From contig NZ_JAHFUW010000006.1 of assembly GCF_023264855.1 (NCBI RefSeq), forward strand, positions 1 to 64,000: 64,000 bases of DNA, read 5' to 3'. Each line of letters opens with the position of its first letter. The first letter of the stretch is position 1. The position numbers and the translations under genes are program-made. The notes below the pieces were generated by a model. That model ran no database searches. It was not told where the DNA came from and worked only from the letters and a program-made list of their open reading frames with translations. The stretch is from Herbiconiux sp. (GTDB lineage: Bacteria; Actinomycetota; Actinomycetes; Actinomycetales; Microbacteriaceae). This document shows, one piece after another, positions 24,558 through 32,966 of the stretch.

Positions 24558-25200
24558 CCGCTCTTCTGCACGCCGTCCACTCCGACCCCCGCGCCATGGC
24601 CGAGGGCGATGCCACCGACATCACCGTTCTGCTCCTGCACGGCTACGGCTCGAACGAGCACGATCTCACCGGGATCGTGCCGGCGCTCGGTCTGGGCGTG
24701 CCGTGGGCCTCGCTCCGGGCGCCGATCGAGCTCGGCAACGGCGGCGCGGCCTGGTTCGCGATCACCACCCCAGGCGACCCCGACCCCGAGCCGCTGGCCG
24801 AGGCGACCGACGCCATCTGGGCCTGGATCGACGCGACCCGCGGCGAGTCGAGCCGCGTGCTGCCGATCGGCTTCTCGCAGGGCGGCCTGATGGCCAGCCA
24901 GCTGCTGCGAACGCGTCCCGAGCGGGTCGGGGCCCCCGTGGTGCTCGGCGGCTTCGTGCAGCGCTCGGCGCAGCGGTGCTCGCCGAGACCCGTCCGGCGC
25001 TGTTCTGGGGCCGTGGCTCCGAGGACCGCGTGATCGGTGCTCCCGCGATCGCCCGCACCCGCGAGTTCCTGCCCGCGCACACGGCGCTCGTCGAGCGTGT
25101 CTACCCGGGACTGGCGCACGGCATCCATGCGCAGGAGCTGGCGGATGTGCGCGAGTTCATCGCGCCGTACACGGGTGCGAGCGCGCCGAGCCCTCGATGA
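24554..25200 (+). pseudogene. Phospholipase/carboxylesterase (MhqD-like), frameshifted
   Basis: Alpha/beta hydrolase of the YvaK/MhqD group. The first frame (from 24554) holds VLLLHGYGSNEHDL and the nucleophile elbow GFSQGGLMASQ, then runs into LGGFVQRSAQ and non-family sequence to a stop at 25033. The second frame resumes AVLAETRPALFWGRGSEDRV and LAHGIHAQELADVREFI, supplying the Asp and His of the triad, and ends at 25200. A single missing G near 24973 (GCGCAG-CGGTG) would restore one 215-residue protein. The ATGA overlap with both neighbours is intact, so the break is recent or a sequencing error. Confidence 0.8.
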
Positions 25201-26234
25201 GTGGGGCGCCCGCGTTCGAGATCGGCGTCTTCACCTTCGGCGAGCTCACCCGCGGAGCCGACGGATCGCCGATCCCCGCCGCCCGGCGCCTGCTCGACGT
25301 GCTGGAGTGGGCTCGTACGGCCGACCAGGCCGGTCTCGACGTGTTCGGTGTGGGTGAGCACCACCGCGAGGACTTCGCCGTGTCGTCGCCGCAGACGGTG
25401 CTCGCCGCCGTTGCCGCGCAGACGACCCGCATCCGTTTGACCAGCACCGTCACCGTGCTCTCCAGTGCCGACCCCGTGCGCGTGTTCGAGGAGTTCGCCA
25501 CGCTCGACCTGCTGAGCGGAGGGCGGGCCGAACTCACCGCGGGCCGCGGTGCCTACCTCGAGTCGTTCCCGCTGTTCGGCCAGTCGCTCGACCACTACGA
25601 CCAGTACTTCGACGAGCGCCTCGAGCTCTTGCTGCGCATCCGTTCGGGCAATCCCGTCACCTGGTCCGGCGCCACCCGCGCACCCCTGGAGAACGCGGGC
25701 GTCTGGCCGCGGCCCGTTCAGGACGAGCTGCCGGTGTGGATCGCGGTCGGGGGCACCCCGGCCTCGGTGGTGCGTGCCGGAACGCTCGGCCTCCCGCTGT
25801 ACCTGGCCATCCTCGGCGCCCCCGAGCGCTTCGCCCCGCTGGCCGAGCTCTACCGCGCCTCGGCGGCGGAGGCGGGCCGCGCTCCCGAGCGCATCGGCGT
25901 CACCTCCCACTTCCACGTGGAGCCGACCTCGCAGGGTGCCAAGAACACGTTCTACCCGCACTACGCGCAGTACATCGGGCAGAACATGCCGCGCACCGGG
26001 CGGCTCGACCGCGAGGCGTTCGAGCAGTGGTCGGGCCCGCGGGGTGCCCTCTTCGCCGGCAGCCCGGCCGAGATCGTCGACAAGATCCTCTGGGAGCACG
26101 AGCTTCTCGGTCACTCCCGCTTCCTCGCGCAGGTGGGCCTCGGCGGCCTCGGCCAGGCCGAGACCCTGCGCTCGATCGAGCTGCTGGCCACAGAGGTGCT
26201 GCCGCAGGTGCGCGCCGCGCTCGGTGACGCCTGA
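25197..26234 (+). CDS. LLM class flavin-dependent oxidoreductase
   Basis: 345 residues, luciferase-like (beta/alpha)8 barrel using FMN or F420: FEIGVFTFGELTRG, EWARTADQAGLDVFGVGEHH, TTRIRLTSTVTVLSSADPVR, EFATLDLLSGGRAELTAGRG. This pattern is that of the actinobacterial 'LLM, YtbE/atypical' oxidoreductases. Start overlaps the esterase stop (ATGA). Ends only four bases from the convergent ABC permease gene, leaving no space for a terminator. Likely flavoprotein of the quinone-stress operon. Confidence 0.82.
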   Translation: MSGAPAFEIGVFTFGELTRGADGSPIPAARRLLDVLEWARTADQAGLDVFGVGEHHREDFAVSSPQTVLAAVAAQTTRIRLTSTVTVLSSADPVRVFEEFATLDLLSGGRAELTAGRGAYLESFPLFGQSLDHYDQYFDERLELLLRIRSGNPVTWSGATRAPLENAGVWPRPVQDELPVWIAVGGTPASVVRAGTLGLPLYLAILGAPERFAPLAELYRASAAEAGRAPERIGVTSHFHVEPTSQGAKNTFYPHYAQYIGQNMPRTGRLDREAFEQWSGPRGALFAGSPAEIVDKILWEHELLGHSRFLAQVGLGGLGQAETLRSIELLATEVLPQVRAALGDA

Positions 26235-26238
26235 CGCC

Positions 26239-27222
26239 TCAGACCGCCGCCAGCTCCTGCTGCTCCTCGAGCACGCGTTTGGTGCGCGTGCGGCGGTGCC
26301 GCTCGGAGACCCGCTGGATGACGTACTCCGCGAGCACGATCAGCAGCAGGAAGATGCCGGTGAACAGCTGGGCCACGAAGGCCTTCGACCCCATCGCGGC
26401 CAGCCCCGAGGCCAGCACCGAGATGATGGCGAAGCCGAGGAACACGTTGACCATGGTGCCGCGCCCACCGGCGATGCTGATCCCGCCCACCAGCGCGGCG
26501 GCGATGCCGAGCACCAGCATCGGCTCGAGCGCCGTGGGGGCGGCCGAGCCGGAGACGGCGCTGGTGAGCGCTCCGCCGACCGCTCCGCAGCCGGCCGAGA
26601 TACCGAAGGCGATGACCATGCCGCGCTTGTACCGCACGCCGGCGGCGATGGCCTCGTGGCGCGAGCTGCCGAGTGCGTAGAGTTCGCGACCCCAGCGGGT
26701 GCGGGCGAGGAAGACGCCGAGCGCGATCAGGATGAGGATGGCGATCGTCGACAACGGCGAGAGGAACAGGAACTTGCCGGAGAAGATGTCCGAGGCCGCG
26801 ATGTCCTCGACGCTGATCGACAGACCGCCGCAGACCAGCCAGGTCAGCCCGCGCAGCAGCACGAGCGTGCCGACGGTGAAGACCAGGGAGTTGATCCCGA
26901 GCTTCGCGATCGCCCAGCCCTGCACGATGCCGAGCAGGGTGCAGACCACGATCGCGATCAGCAGCGAGACCACCAGCCCGAGGCCCGACAGAGCGACGGT
27001 GATGGCGCCGGCGAGGGCCGCCATCGAGGCGATCGAGAGATCGAACTCGCCCGCGATCATGGTGACGGCCAGGCCCGCGGCGATCACACCGAGCGGGATG
27101 AGCCGCTCGATCGCGGCCTCGGGGCGGAAGTTCGGGTAGAGCGCGTACATCGCCACGACGACGATGAGCAGAACGATCAGCTGCAGCGCGTAGCGCTTGA
27201 ACCAGGCGGTGACGGATCTCAT
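26239..27222 (-). CDS. Ribose-type ABC transporter permease 2
   Basis: 327 residues, integral membrane subunit of the RbsC/YjfF family with 8-10 hydrophobic helices; GEFDLSIASMAALAG (about residue 58) and ALVGGISIAGGRGTMVNVFLG (the EAA-like region) are typical. The C-terminus is basic and cytoplasmic. Start overlaps the stop of the other permease gene by four bases. Last gene of SBP - ATPase - permease - permease. Confidence 0.88.
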   Translation of the reverse strand: MRSVTAWFKRYALQLIVLLIVVVAMYALYPNFRPEAAIERLIPLGVIAAGLAVTMIAGEFDLSIASMAALAGAITVALSGLGLVVSLLIAIVVCTLLGIVQGWAIAKLGINSLVFTVGTLVLLRGLTWLVCGGLSISVEDIAASDIFSGKFLFLSPLSTIAILILIALGVFLARTRWGRELYALGSSRHEAIAAGVRYKRGMVIAFGISAGCGAVGGALTSAVSGSAAPTALEPMLVLGIAAALVGGISIAGGRGTMVNVFLGFAIISVLASGLAAMGSKAFVAQLFTGIFLLLIVLAEYVIQRVSERHRRTRTKRVLEEQQELAAV

Positions 27223-28223
27223 CGCGAGCTCGCCTTTCTCAGGAGGTGGAGGATGACGACCAGGCCGACCACGACGACGCCCAGCACGAAGTAGCGCACG
27301 CCTTGGGGGATGCTGACCAGCACCATGATCTGGGTGATGGTGGCGATGAACAGTGCACCGATGACGGACTTGACGGGGGAGCCGTCGCCGCCGGTCACGG
27401 CGGTGCCGCCGACCAGCACCGCGGCGACGACGTTCATGGTGAGTTCGCCGAAGTTGTCGGCCTGCACCTGGAGCGTCTGCGACACCTGCAGCACGGCGGC
27501 GACGCCGATCCCGACCGAGAAGGCCAGGAAGGCCCAGATCGTCACGCCCATCGGCGAGATGCCGCTGTTGCGGGCGGTGTTCTTGTTCGAGCCGAGCAGG
27601 TGCAGGTTCCGGCCGATCGTGGTGTGCTCGGTGAGGTACCAGGCCACCGCGGTGAAGACGACCAGCACGATCACCGGGAGCGGCACACCGAACACCGAGA
27701 AGGTCGCGAAGACGCCGAGCGAGTTGCTCGACGCCGCCACCACCTCGCCTCCGGTCACGATCGCCGTCGCCCCGTAGATGATGGCTCCCGCTCCGAGGGT
27801 GACGACCACCGGGTTGAGCCCGAGGCCGACGATGTAGCCCTGCACGAGCCCCACCAGAACGGCGGTCACGATGGCGGCGAAGGCGGCGAAGAAGATGTTG
27901 CCGGTCATCGACCCCGTCCACAGGTACACGACTCCGGAGAGCACGACGGATGCCGTGACACCGAGCGAGAACAGGTTGCCGGAGAGGGTGACCGCCGTCA
28001 TTCCCGCCGCGATGATGCCGGTCACCGAGGTGGCCAGCAGGATCGCGCGGATCGTCTCGACGGTGAAGAACTGCGGCACCGTGATGCTGGCGATGATGAA
28101 CACCAGCACGATCAGGATGGGCAGCGCGGAGGTGCGGATGGTGTCGACCGTCCGGCGGAGGCCGGCGCGTTCCTGGAACACGGTCGGCGACCCCTGGGGG
28201 GTCGGTGTGGTTGTCGTGGTCAC
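27219..28223 (-). CDS. Ribose-type ABC transporter permease 1
   Basis: 334 residues, RbsC-like permease with about ten hydrophobic helices; GNLFSLGVTASVVLSGVV and VLVGGTAVTGGDGSPVKSVIG are the family's landmarks. Two different permeases mean a heterodimeric channel, as in YtfT-YjfF. Six bases after the ATPase gene. The N-terminal 35 residues are hydrophilic and Thr-rich. Confidence 0.88.
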   Translation of the reverse strand: MTTTTTPTPQGSPTVFQERAGLRRTVDTIRTSALPILIVLVFIIASITVPQFFTVETIRAILLATSVTGIIAAGMTAVTLSGNLFSLGVTASVVLSGVVYLWTGSMTGNIFFAAFAAIVTAVLVGLVQGYIVGLGLNPVVVTLGAGAIIYGATAIVTGGEVVAASSNSLGVFATFSVFGVPLPVIVLVVFTAVAWYLTEHTTIGRNLHLLGSNKNTARNSGISPMGVTIWAFLAFSVGIGVAAVLQVSQTLQVQADNFGELTMNVVAAVLVGGTAVTGGDGSPVKSVIGALFIATITQIMVLVSIPQGVRYFVLGVVVVGLVVILHLLRKASSR

Positions 28224-28229
28224 GTCGAT

Positions 28230-29729
28230 CTACTCCTCACGGTGCATGACTTCGCGGACGAGCTCGGGCTCGGTCCACTGATTGGCCGGCTTCTTCGCCG
28301 TCTGGGCGCCGCGGTAATAGGTGGCGACGGTGTCGGACAGGCCGAGCACCTCGTTGGTGTCGGAGGAGCTCACGATCACGCCGACGCCGGAATCGGAGAG
28401 CTGTCGCAGCTGCGCATAGATCTCGGCGCGCGCCCCCACGTCGACGCCGCGGGTCGGCTCCTCGACGAGCAGCACGCGGGGACGGATACCCAGCCACTTG
28501 CCCACGGCGACCTTCTGCTGGTTGCCTCCGGAGAGGTTGCCCACCAGCGCCTGCATGCGCGAGCGGTCGATCGCGAACTGCGCCGCGCTGCTCGCGGCCT
28601 CGTCGGCCTCCTTCTTCGCATTGACGAAGCCGAGGTTCGACACCCGTTTCAGCCAGGGCGAGGAGAGGTTGCGCCGGATCGAGATGCCGCCGAAGATGCC
28701 GTCCTTCTTGCGATCGGGGGAGCAGTACGCGATCCCCATCGCGATGCCGTGGCGGCGTCCTCCGACCTCGATCGGGGTGCCGTCGAGCTCGATGGTGCCG
28801 GCGGCCACGTCGCCGGTGCCGGCGATGGCCTTGAGGATGTCGGTGGTCCCGGATCCGAGCTGGCCGGTGAGCCCGAGGATCTCGCCGCGACGCAGCTGCA
28901 GATCGACCTCACCGCGCAGACCCGCCACCTTGAGACCCTTGGCCTCCAGGACGACGTCGCCCATCCCGGCCGAGCGGTCGGGGTAGAGGTCGCCGAGCTC
29001 GCGGCCGATCATCATGGTCACGACCTTGTCGACCGTGAGTTCTCCGACGGGCTGGGGCGGGTGGCTGCGGCCGTTGCGGAAGATGACCACTTGGTCGGCG
29101 ATCTCGAACACCTCGCCGAGCCGATGGGTGACGTAGATGATGCTGCGGCCTTCGGCGGCGAGCCGCTTGACCACCGAGAGCACGCGTTCGATCTCGCGAT
29201 CCGACAGCGCCGCCGTCGGCTCGTCGAAGATCACGATCTTGGCGTCCCTGGCCAGCACCCGAGCGATCTCGAGCAGCTGCATCTCGGCCACCGAGAGGTT
29301 CTCGACCAGCGTGTTCGGGTCGAGGTCGTCCAGGCCCACCCGGGCCAGGATGCCCGTGGCGGCCTGGTTGAGCTTGCGGGGGCCCCACCACCAGGGTGCG
29401 CCGCGCTGGCCGAGGGCCAGGTTCTCGGCGACGCTGAGGGTGCCGACGGTGCTGAACTCCTGCTGCACGACCGCGATGCCGGCCGCCTGCGAGGCGTTCA
29501 CCGTGTGCAGCTGCACCTCTTCGCCGTCGATCTTGATGGTGCCCTGGTCGGGCACGATCAGGCCGGAGATGATCTTCACGATCGTGCTCTTGCCGGCGCC
29601 GTTCTCGCCCAGCAGGGCCATCACCTCGCCCGGCTTGAGGGCGATCTCCACGTCGGTCAGGGCACTGATCGCCCCGTACGACTTCGAGATGCCCGTCGCC
29701 TCGAGGCGGTAGGGGGTCGTCGCGTCCAT
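28230..29729 (-). CDS. Sugar ABC transporter ATP-binding protein
   Basis: 499 residues with two nucleotide-binding domains, as in RbsA/MglA. NBD1: GENGAGKSTIVKI (Walker A, about residue 40), NLSVAEMQLLEIARVLA (signature), KIVIFDEPTAALSD (Walker B). NBD2 has a degenerate Walker A (GQLGSGTTDIL) but a good signature LSGGNQQKVAVGKWL and Walker B LLVEEPTRGVDVG. Drives import of the ligand bound by the lipoprotein encoded upstream. Confidence 0.93.
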   Translation of the reverse strand: MDATTPYRLEATGISKSYGAISALTDVEIALKPGEVMALLGENGAGKSTIVKIISGLIVPDQGTIKIDGEEVQLHTVNASQAAGIAVVQQEFSTVGTLSVAENLALGQRGAPWWWGPRKLNQAATGILARVGLDDLDPNTLVENLSVAEMQLLEIARVLARDAKIVIFDEPTAALSDREIERVLSVVKRLAAEGRSIIYVTHRLGEVFEIADQVVIFRNGRSHPPQPVGELTVDKVVTMMIGRELGDLYPDRSAGMGDVVLEAKGLKVAGLRGEVDLQLRRGEILGLTGQLGSGTTDILKAIAGTGDVAAGTIELDGTPIEVGGRRHGIAMGIAYCSPDRKKDGIFGGISIRRNLSSPWLKRVSNLGFVNAKKEADEAASSAAQFAIDRSRMQALVGNLSGGNQQKVAVGKWLGIRPRVLLVEEPTRGVDVGARAEIYAQLRQLSDSGVGVIVSSSDTNEVLGLSDTVATYYRGAQTAKKPANQWTEPELVREVMHREE

Positions 29730-29789
29730 GCGTCTTCCTTCGGGTCGGGTCGGGCCCCATCAGTGCAGCGGGACCAGGAGGGGTGTGGG

Positions 29790-29828
29790 GCGGGTCCCGG
29801 TGCTGGTCGTCCAGCATCCGGAACCCGC
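29790..29828 (-). other. Hairpin between SBP and ATPase genes
   Basis: GCGGGTCCCGGTGCTGG (29790-29806) pairs with CCAGCATCCGGAACCCGC (29811-29828) around TCGT, with one mismatch and one bulge. Position after the binding-protein gene suggests an mRNA 3'-end stabiliser or partial terminator that raises SBP over ATPase. The second importer has the same layout (49314-49343). Confidence 0.6.
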
Positions 29829-29847
29829 CCGATCAGGGGGGCGTGCC

Positions 29848-31020
29848 TCAGGAGGCGGCGTCACCCATCAGGGCCGAGAAGTCGAAGCCCCAGATCTTGA
29901 AGGACTCGATGTTGTCGGCCGTCACCGTCGGGTTCATCATGAACGTCGTGCGGGTGGGTGCGGTGACCTCCAGCTCGGGCTTGGCCTCGTCGGAGGCGAT
30001 CGTCACGGTGTCGTCGACGACCTCGCCGGTCGCGAGGTACTGCGCGGCGTTGTCCACGATCAGCGTTCCCTCGATGACGGGCGACTGGAGCACGGCGCTG
30101 GTGATCTTGCCGTCGCGCAGGTTGGCCGTCGAACCCGAGGAGGTTCCCGTGTTCAGGAACACGTTCTCGCCGGGCTTCAGGCCGTTCTGCTCGGCGGCCT
30201 GCACCACGCCGTTGCCCATGTCGTTGGTCTGCACGTAGATGAAGTCGATGCCCTGCGACAGGTACTTCGGAATGGCGGTGCTGGCCGCGGTGAAGCCGCC
30301 CTGGGCGTCGAATTCTGCGGCGCCCTCCCGTCCGAGGTAGTTGATCTTGCCGTCGACGACCTCCATGAAGGCGTTGTGGCGGTCTTCACCGGCCGAGTAG
30401 TCGCCCGAACCGAGGGTGATCTCCAGCACGTTCGGCAGACCACCGGGTCCGTGGAACGTGTAGCCCTCCGCGGTCAGCGAATCGATCTTGGTGAGCATGT
30501 CCTTGCCCGCCTGGTCGCCGATGCCGAGGTCGGAGACGCCGGCGTAGCCGATCTTGATGAACTCCTCCGCGGCCGGGTCGATCAGCTGGTTCCACTGCAG
30601 AACCGGGGCGACCTTCGACAGGGCGCGGATGGACGCGGTCGCGTTCGCGGCCGATGCGGGCCAGATCAGGACAGCGGCGGCCTCTTCGCCGGTGGCCAGC
30701 CACTCCTGCACCTGCTGGTCCTGCTCGGTCTGGTCGAAGTTGTTCTCCACCACGCTGCTGGTGAAGCCCAGTGCCTCCGCCTCGGCCTCGGCGGCCTTCG
30801 CCGCGGCGGCGAGGTACACGTTCGAGGTCGAGGGCATGAAGATCTTGATGAGCTTGCCGCCGCCCTCGAGCGATCCGGTGCCCGATGCCGAGCTTCCCGA
30901 GTCGCCACCGGAGGTCGAGGTGCTCGAGCCGGAGCTGCAGGCTGCGAGGCTCACGACGAGGCCGGCTGCGGCGACGAGGCCGACCGCCTTCTGCCATCTG
31001 CTGAATTTTCGAGTTCCCAT
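29848..31020 (-). CDS. ABC transporter substrate-binding lipoprotein
   Basis: 390 residues, periplasmic-binding-protein type 1 (Peripla_BP_4). Signal peptide with lipobox SLAAC (Cys about residue 27) followed by a Ser/Gly/Thr linker. AAAGGAG 10 bases before the ATG at 31020 rejects the longer reading from 31041. First gene of the importer operon. Ligand unknown; a sugar or polyol by family, possibly the substrate of the neighbouring catabolic genes. Confidence 0.88.
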   Translation of the reverse strand: MGTRKFSRWQKAVGLVAAAGLVVSLAACSSGSSTSTSGGDSGSSASGTGSLEGGGKLIKIFMPSTSNVYLAAAAKAAEAEAEALGFTSSVVENNFDQTEQDQQVQEWLATGEEAAAVLIWPASAANATASIRALSKVAPVLQWNQLIDPAAEEFIKIGYAGVSDLGIGDQAGKDMLTKIDSLTAEGYTFHGPGGLPNVLEITLGSGDYSAGEDRHNAFMEVVDGKINYLGREGAAEFDAQGGFTAASTAIPKYLSQGIDFIYVQTNDMGNGVVQAAEQNGLKPGENVFLNTGTSSGSTANLRDGKITSAVLQSPVIEGTLIVDNAAQYLATGEVVDDTVTIASDEAKPELEVTAPTRTTFMMNPTVTADNIESFKIWGFDFSALMGDAAS

Positions 31021-31243
31021 TCCTACTGTGCTCCTTTGCATAGTGTGTGATTGCTCTGGTGGTGCGGGGCGGCCGTCTCGGTGCCGAAAACCTGCGGCAC
31101 CGGCCGCGCTGGCAATCCTCCACGCGGTGTCCTCGGCCCTCGGGGGCGTGTGCAGGATTTACACAAAGCCCGCGGATGCCGGGCTCGGCCGGGCTCGGGT
31201 GTTCAGAATTCAGGCGCTCGGCATGCCGGCACGGACGCCGTCG

Positions 31244-32416
31244 TCAGCGTTCGAGCACGACGGCGAGGCCTTGGCCGACGCCGATGCAGATGGCCGCGAC
31301 CGCGACCCCGCGTCCGCGGCGCGCGAGCTCGTGGGCGGCGTGGCCGACGATGCGGCCTCCCGAGGCCCCGAGCGGATGCCCGATCGCGATCGCGCCGCCG
31401 TGGACGTTGACCCGATCCGGGTCGAGCTCGGGCCACAGCCGAAGGCACGCCAGCGACTGCGCCGCGAAGGCCTCGTTGAGCTCGACGAAGTCGACGTCGG
31501 CCCAGGTCTTGCCCGCGTTCGCGAGCGCCCGGTTCACGGCCTCGACCGGCCCGATGCCGAACACGTCGGGGTCGACGGCGGCCGCCCCGCGCCCGATGAT
31601 CCTGGCCAGCGGCTCGGCCTCGATCGGCGCGTGCTCACCGCCCACGATCACCATCGAGGCCCCGTCGTTCAGCGGCGAGGCGTTGCCGGCGGTGATGGAA
31701 CCGTCCGGCCGGAAGGCCGGTCTCAGCCCGGCCAGCGACTCCACCGTCGCATCCGGCCGGATGCCTTCGTCGCGCGTCAGATCGACACCGGGCACCCGCA
31801 CGATCTCGCCGTCGTAGACGCCGGCATCCCAGGCCGCGGCCGCCTTGACATGACTGGCTGCTGCGAAGGAGTCCTGCTCCTCGCGCGTGATGCCGTAGCG
31901 CTCGGCCAGGATCTCGTTCGACTCGCCCAGCGAGATCGTCCACTCCTTCGGCATCGCGGGGTTGATCAGCCGCCATCCCAGCGTGGTCGAGTGCAGCGTC
32001 TCGTTGCCCGCCGGGTAGGTGCGCTCGGGTTTGGGCAGCACCCACGGCGCCCGGCTCATCGACTCCACACCGCCGGCCAGCACCAGCCGGGAATCACCCG
32101 CTTCGACCGCCCGGCTGGCATCCATCACCGCCTGCAGGCTCGAGCCGCAGAGGCGGTTCACGGTGACACCGGGCACCGAGGTCGGCAGCCCCGCGAGCAA
32201 CACCGCCATCCGGGCGACGTCGCGGTTGTCCTCGCCGGCCTGGTTCGCCGCTCCGGCCACGACGTCGTCGATGGTGCCGGGGTCGACATCCGGATGCCGG
32301 TCGAGGATGCCACGCACGGTGACGGCGAGCAGATCGTCGGGGCGCACCCCGGCGAGGGACTTGCCGAAGCGCCCGAACGGGGTGCGGACCGCGTCGTAGA
32401 CGAAACTCGCGGTCAC
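31244..32416 (-). CDS. Acetyl-CoA acyltransferase / 3-oxoacyl-CoA thiolase
   Basis: 390 residues. Catalytic residues in place: VNRLCGSSLQAVMD (nucleophile Cys, about residue 88), NEAFAAQSLACLR, GGAIAIGHPLGASGGRI (His) and AICIGVGQGLA (second Cys). Closest in style to beta-ketoadipyl-CoA thiolases (PcaF/PaaJ), which fits a dicarboxylyl-CoA substrate. Last gene of a six-gene minus-strand CoA operon; one base separates it from the flavin reductase gene. Confidence 0.9.
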   Translation of the reverse strand: MTASFVYDAVRTPFGRFGKSLAGVRPDDLLAVTVRGILDRHPDVDPGTIDDVVAGAANQAGEDNRDVARMAVLLAGLPTSVPGVTVNRLCGSSLQAVMDASRAVEAGDSRLVLAGGVESMSRAPWVLPKPERTYPAGNETLHSTTLGWRLINPAMPKEWTISLGESNEILAERYGITREEQDSFAAASHVKAAAAWDAGVYDGEIVRVPGVDLTRDEGIRPDATVESLAGLRPAFRPDGSITAGNASPLNDGASMVIVGGEHAPIEAEPLARIIGRGAAAVDPDVFGIGPVEAVNRALANAGKTWADVDFVELNEAFAAQSLACLRLWPELDPDRVNVHGGAIAIGHPLGASGGRIVGHAAHELARRGRGVAVAAICIGVGQGLAVVLER

Positions 32417-32417
32417 G

Positions 32418-32954
32418 TCAGTCGATCCGGCTGTGGTCGCCGAGGCGGTGCCAGGTGCGGTTGTGGTACACCAGCGGTTCGGACGACGCCTCGTCGGCCG
32501 GCTTCGCCTCGAGGGCCTCGACCAGCAGCACGGCCGAGCCGCCCGCGAGCATGAGATCGATCACGCGCGCCCGGATCCAGGTGCGGGCGCCGGGGAAGTA
32601 GGTCTCCCCCGTGGGCAGCACGTCCCAGACCGAGCGGTCGGCGAAGCGGTCGATGCCGCTGGTCGCGCCGAGCTTGGCGATGTGCACCTGGTCGGCTCCC
32701 AGCAGGTGCACGACCACGGTCTTGGCCTGGCGGATGGTCGGCGTGCTCGAAGACATCTCCGAGACCGAGAACATGATCAGGGGCGGCTCGGCGCTGACCG
32801 AGGCGACCGAGCTCGCCGTCAGGGCGACGGGCCCGGAACCGGCATCGGCGGTGATGACGGCCACACCGGCGGGATGATCCCGGAACGCCGCCCGGAACTC
32901 CTCTGAACTGAGCACGGTCTCCTGCGCCTTCGGGGCGCTCTTCAGCTTGACCAT
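32418..32954 (-). CDS. Flavin reductase family protein
   Basis: 178 residues, HpaC/FRED-type NAD(P)H:flavin reductase: FRAAFRDHPAGVAVITADAG, GPVALTASSVASVSAEPPLI, TIRQAKTVVVHLLGADQ. Supplies reduced FMN/FAD to two-component monooxygenases; it is the only such gene in the window and can serve the LLM enzymes at 38647 and 44640 and the group D oxygenase at 20380. Sits inside the beta-oxidation operon. Confidence 0.87.
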   Translation of the reverse strand: MVKLKSAPKAQETVLSSEEFRAAFRDHPAGVAVITADAGSGPVALTASSVASVSAEPPLIMFSVSEMSSSTPTIRQAKTVVVHLLGADQVHIAKLGATSGIDRFADRSVWDVLPTGETYFPGARTWIRARVIDLMLAGGSAVLLVEALEAKPADEASSEPLVYHNRTWHRLGDHSRID

Positions 32955-32966
32955 GATTCTTCCTTC

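Noticed and set aside
26234-26239. Missing terminator between convergent LLM and permease genes
   Set aside because: Four-base gap leaves no room, but overlapping convergent ends are common in compact genomes; no hairpin could be assigned inside either gene.
31148-31165. TGTG...CACA inverted repeat before the importer operon
   Set aside because: Only 4-bp arms with an uneven spacer; too weak to call an operator.
31200-31211. TGTTC half-site upstream of the first importer
   Set aside because: The second half (GAACA) is missing at the N7 spacing; a single half-site is expected by chance.
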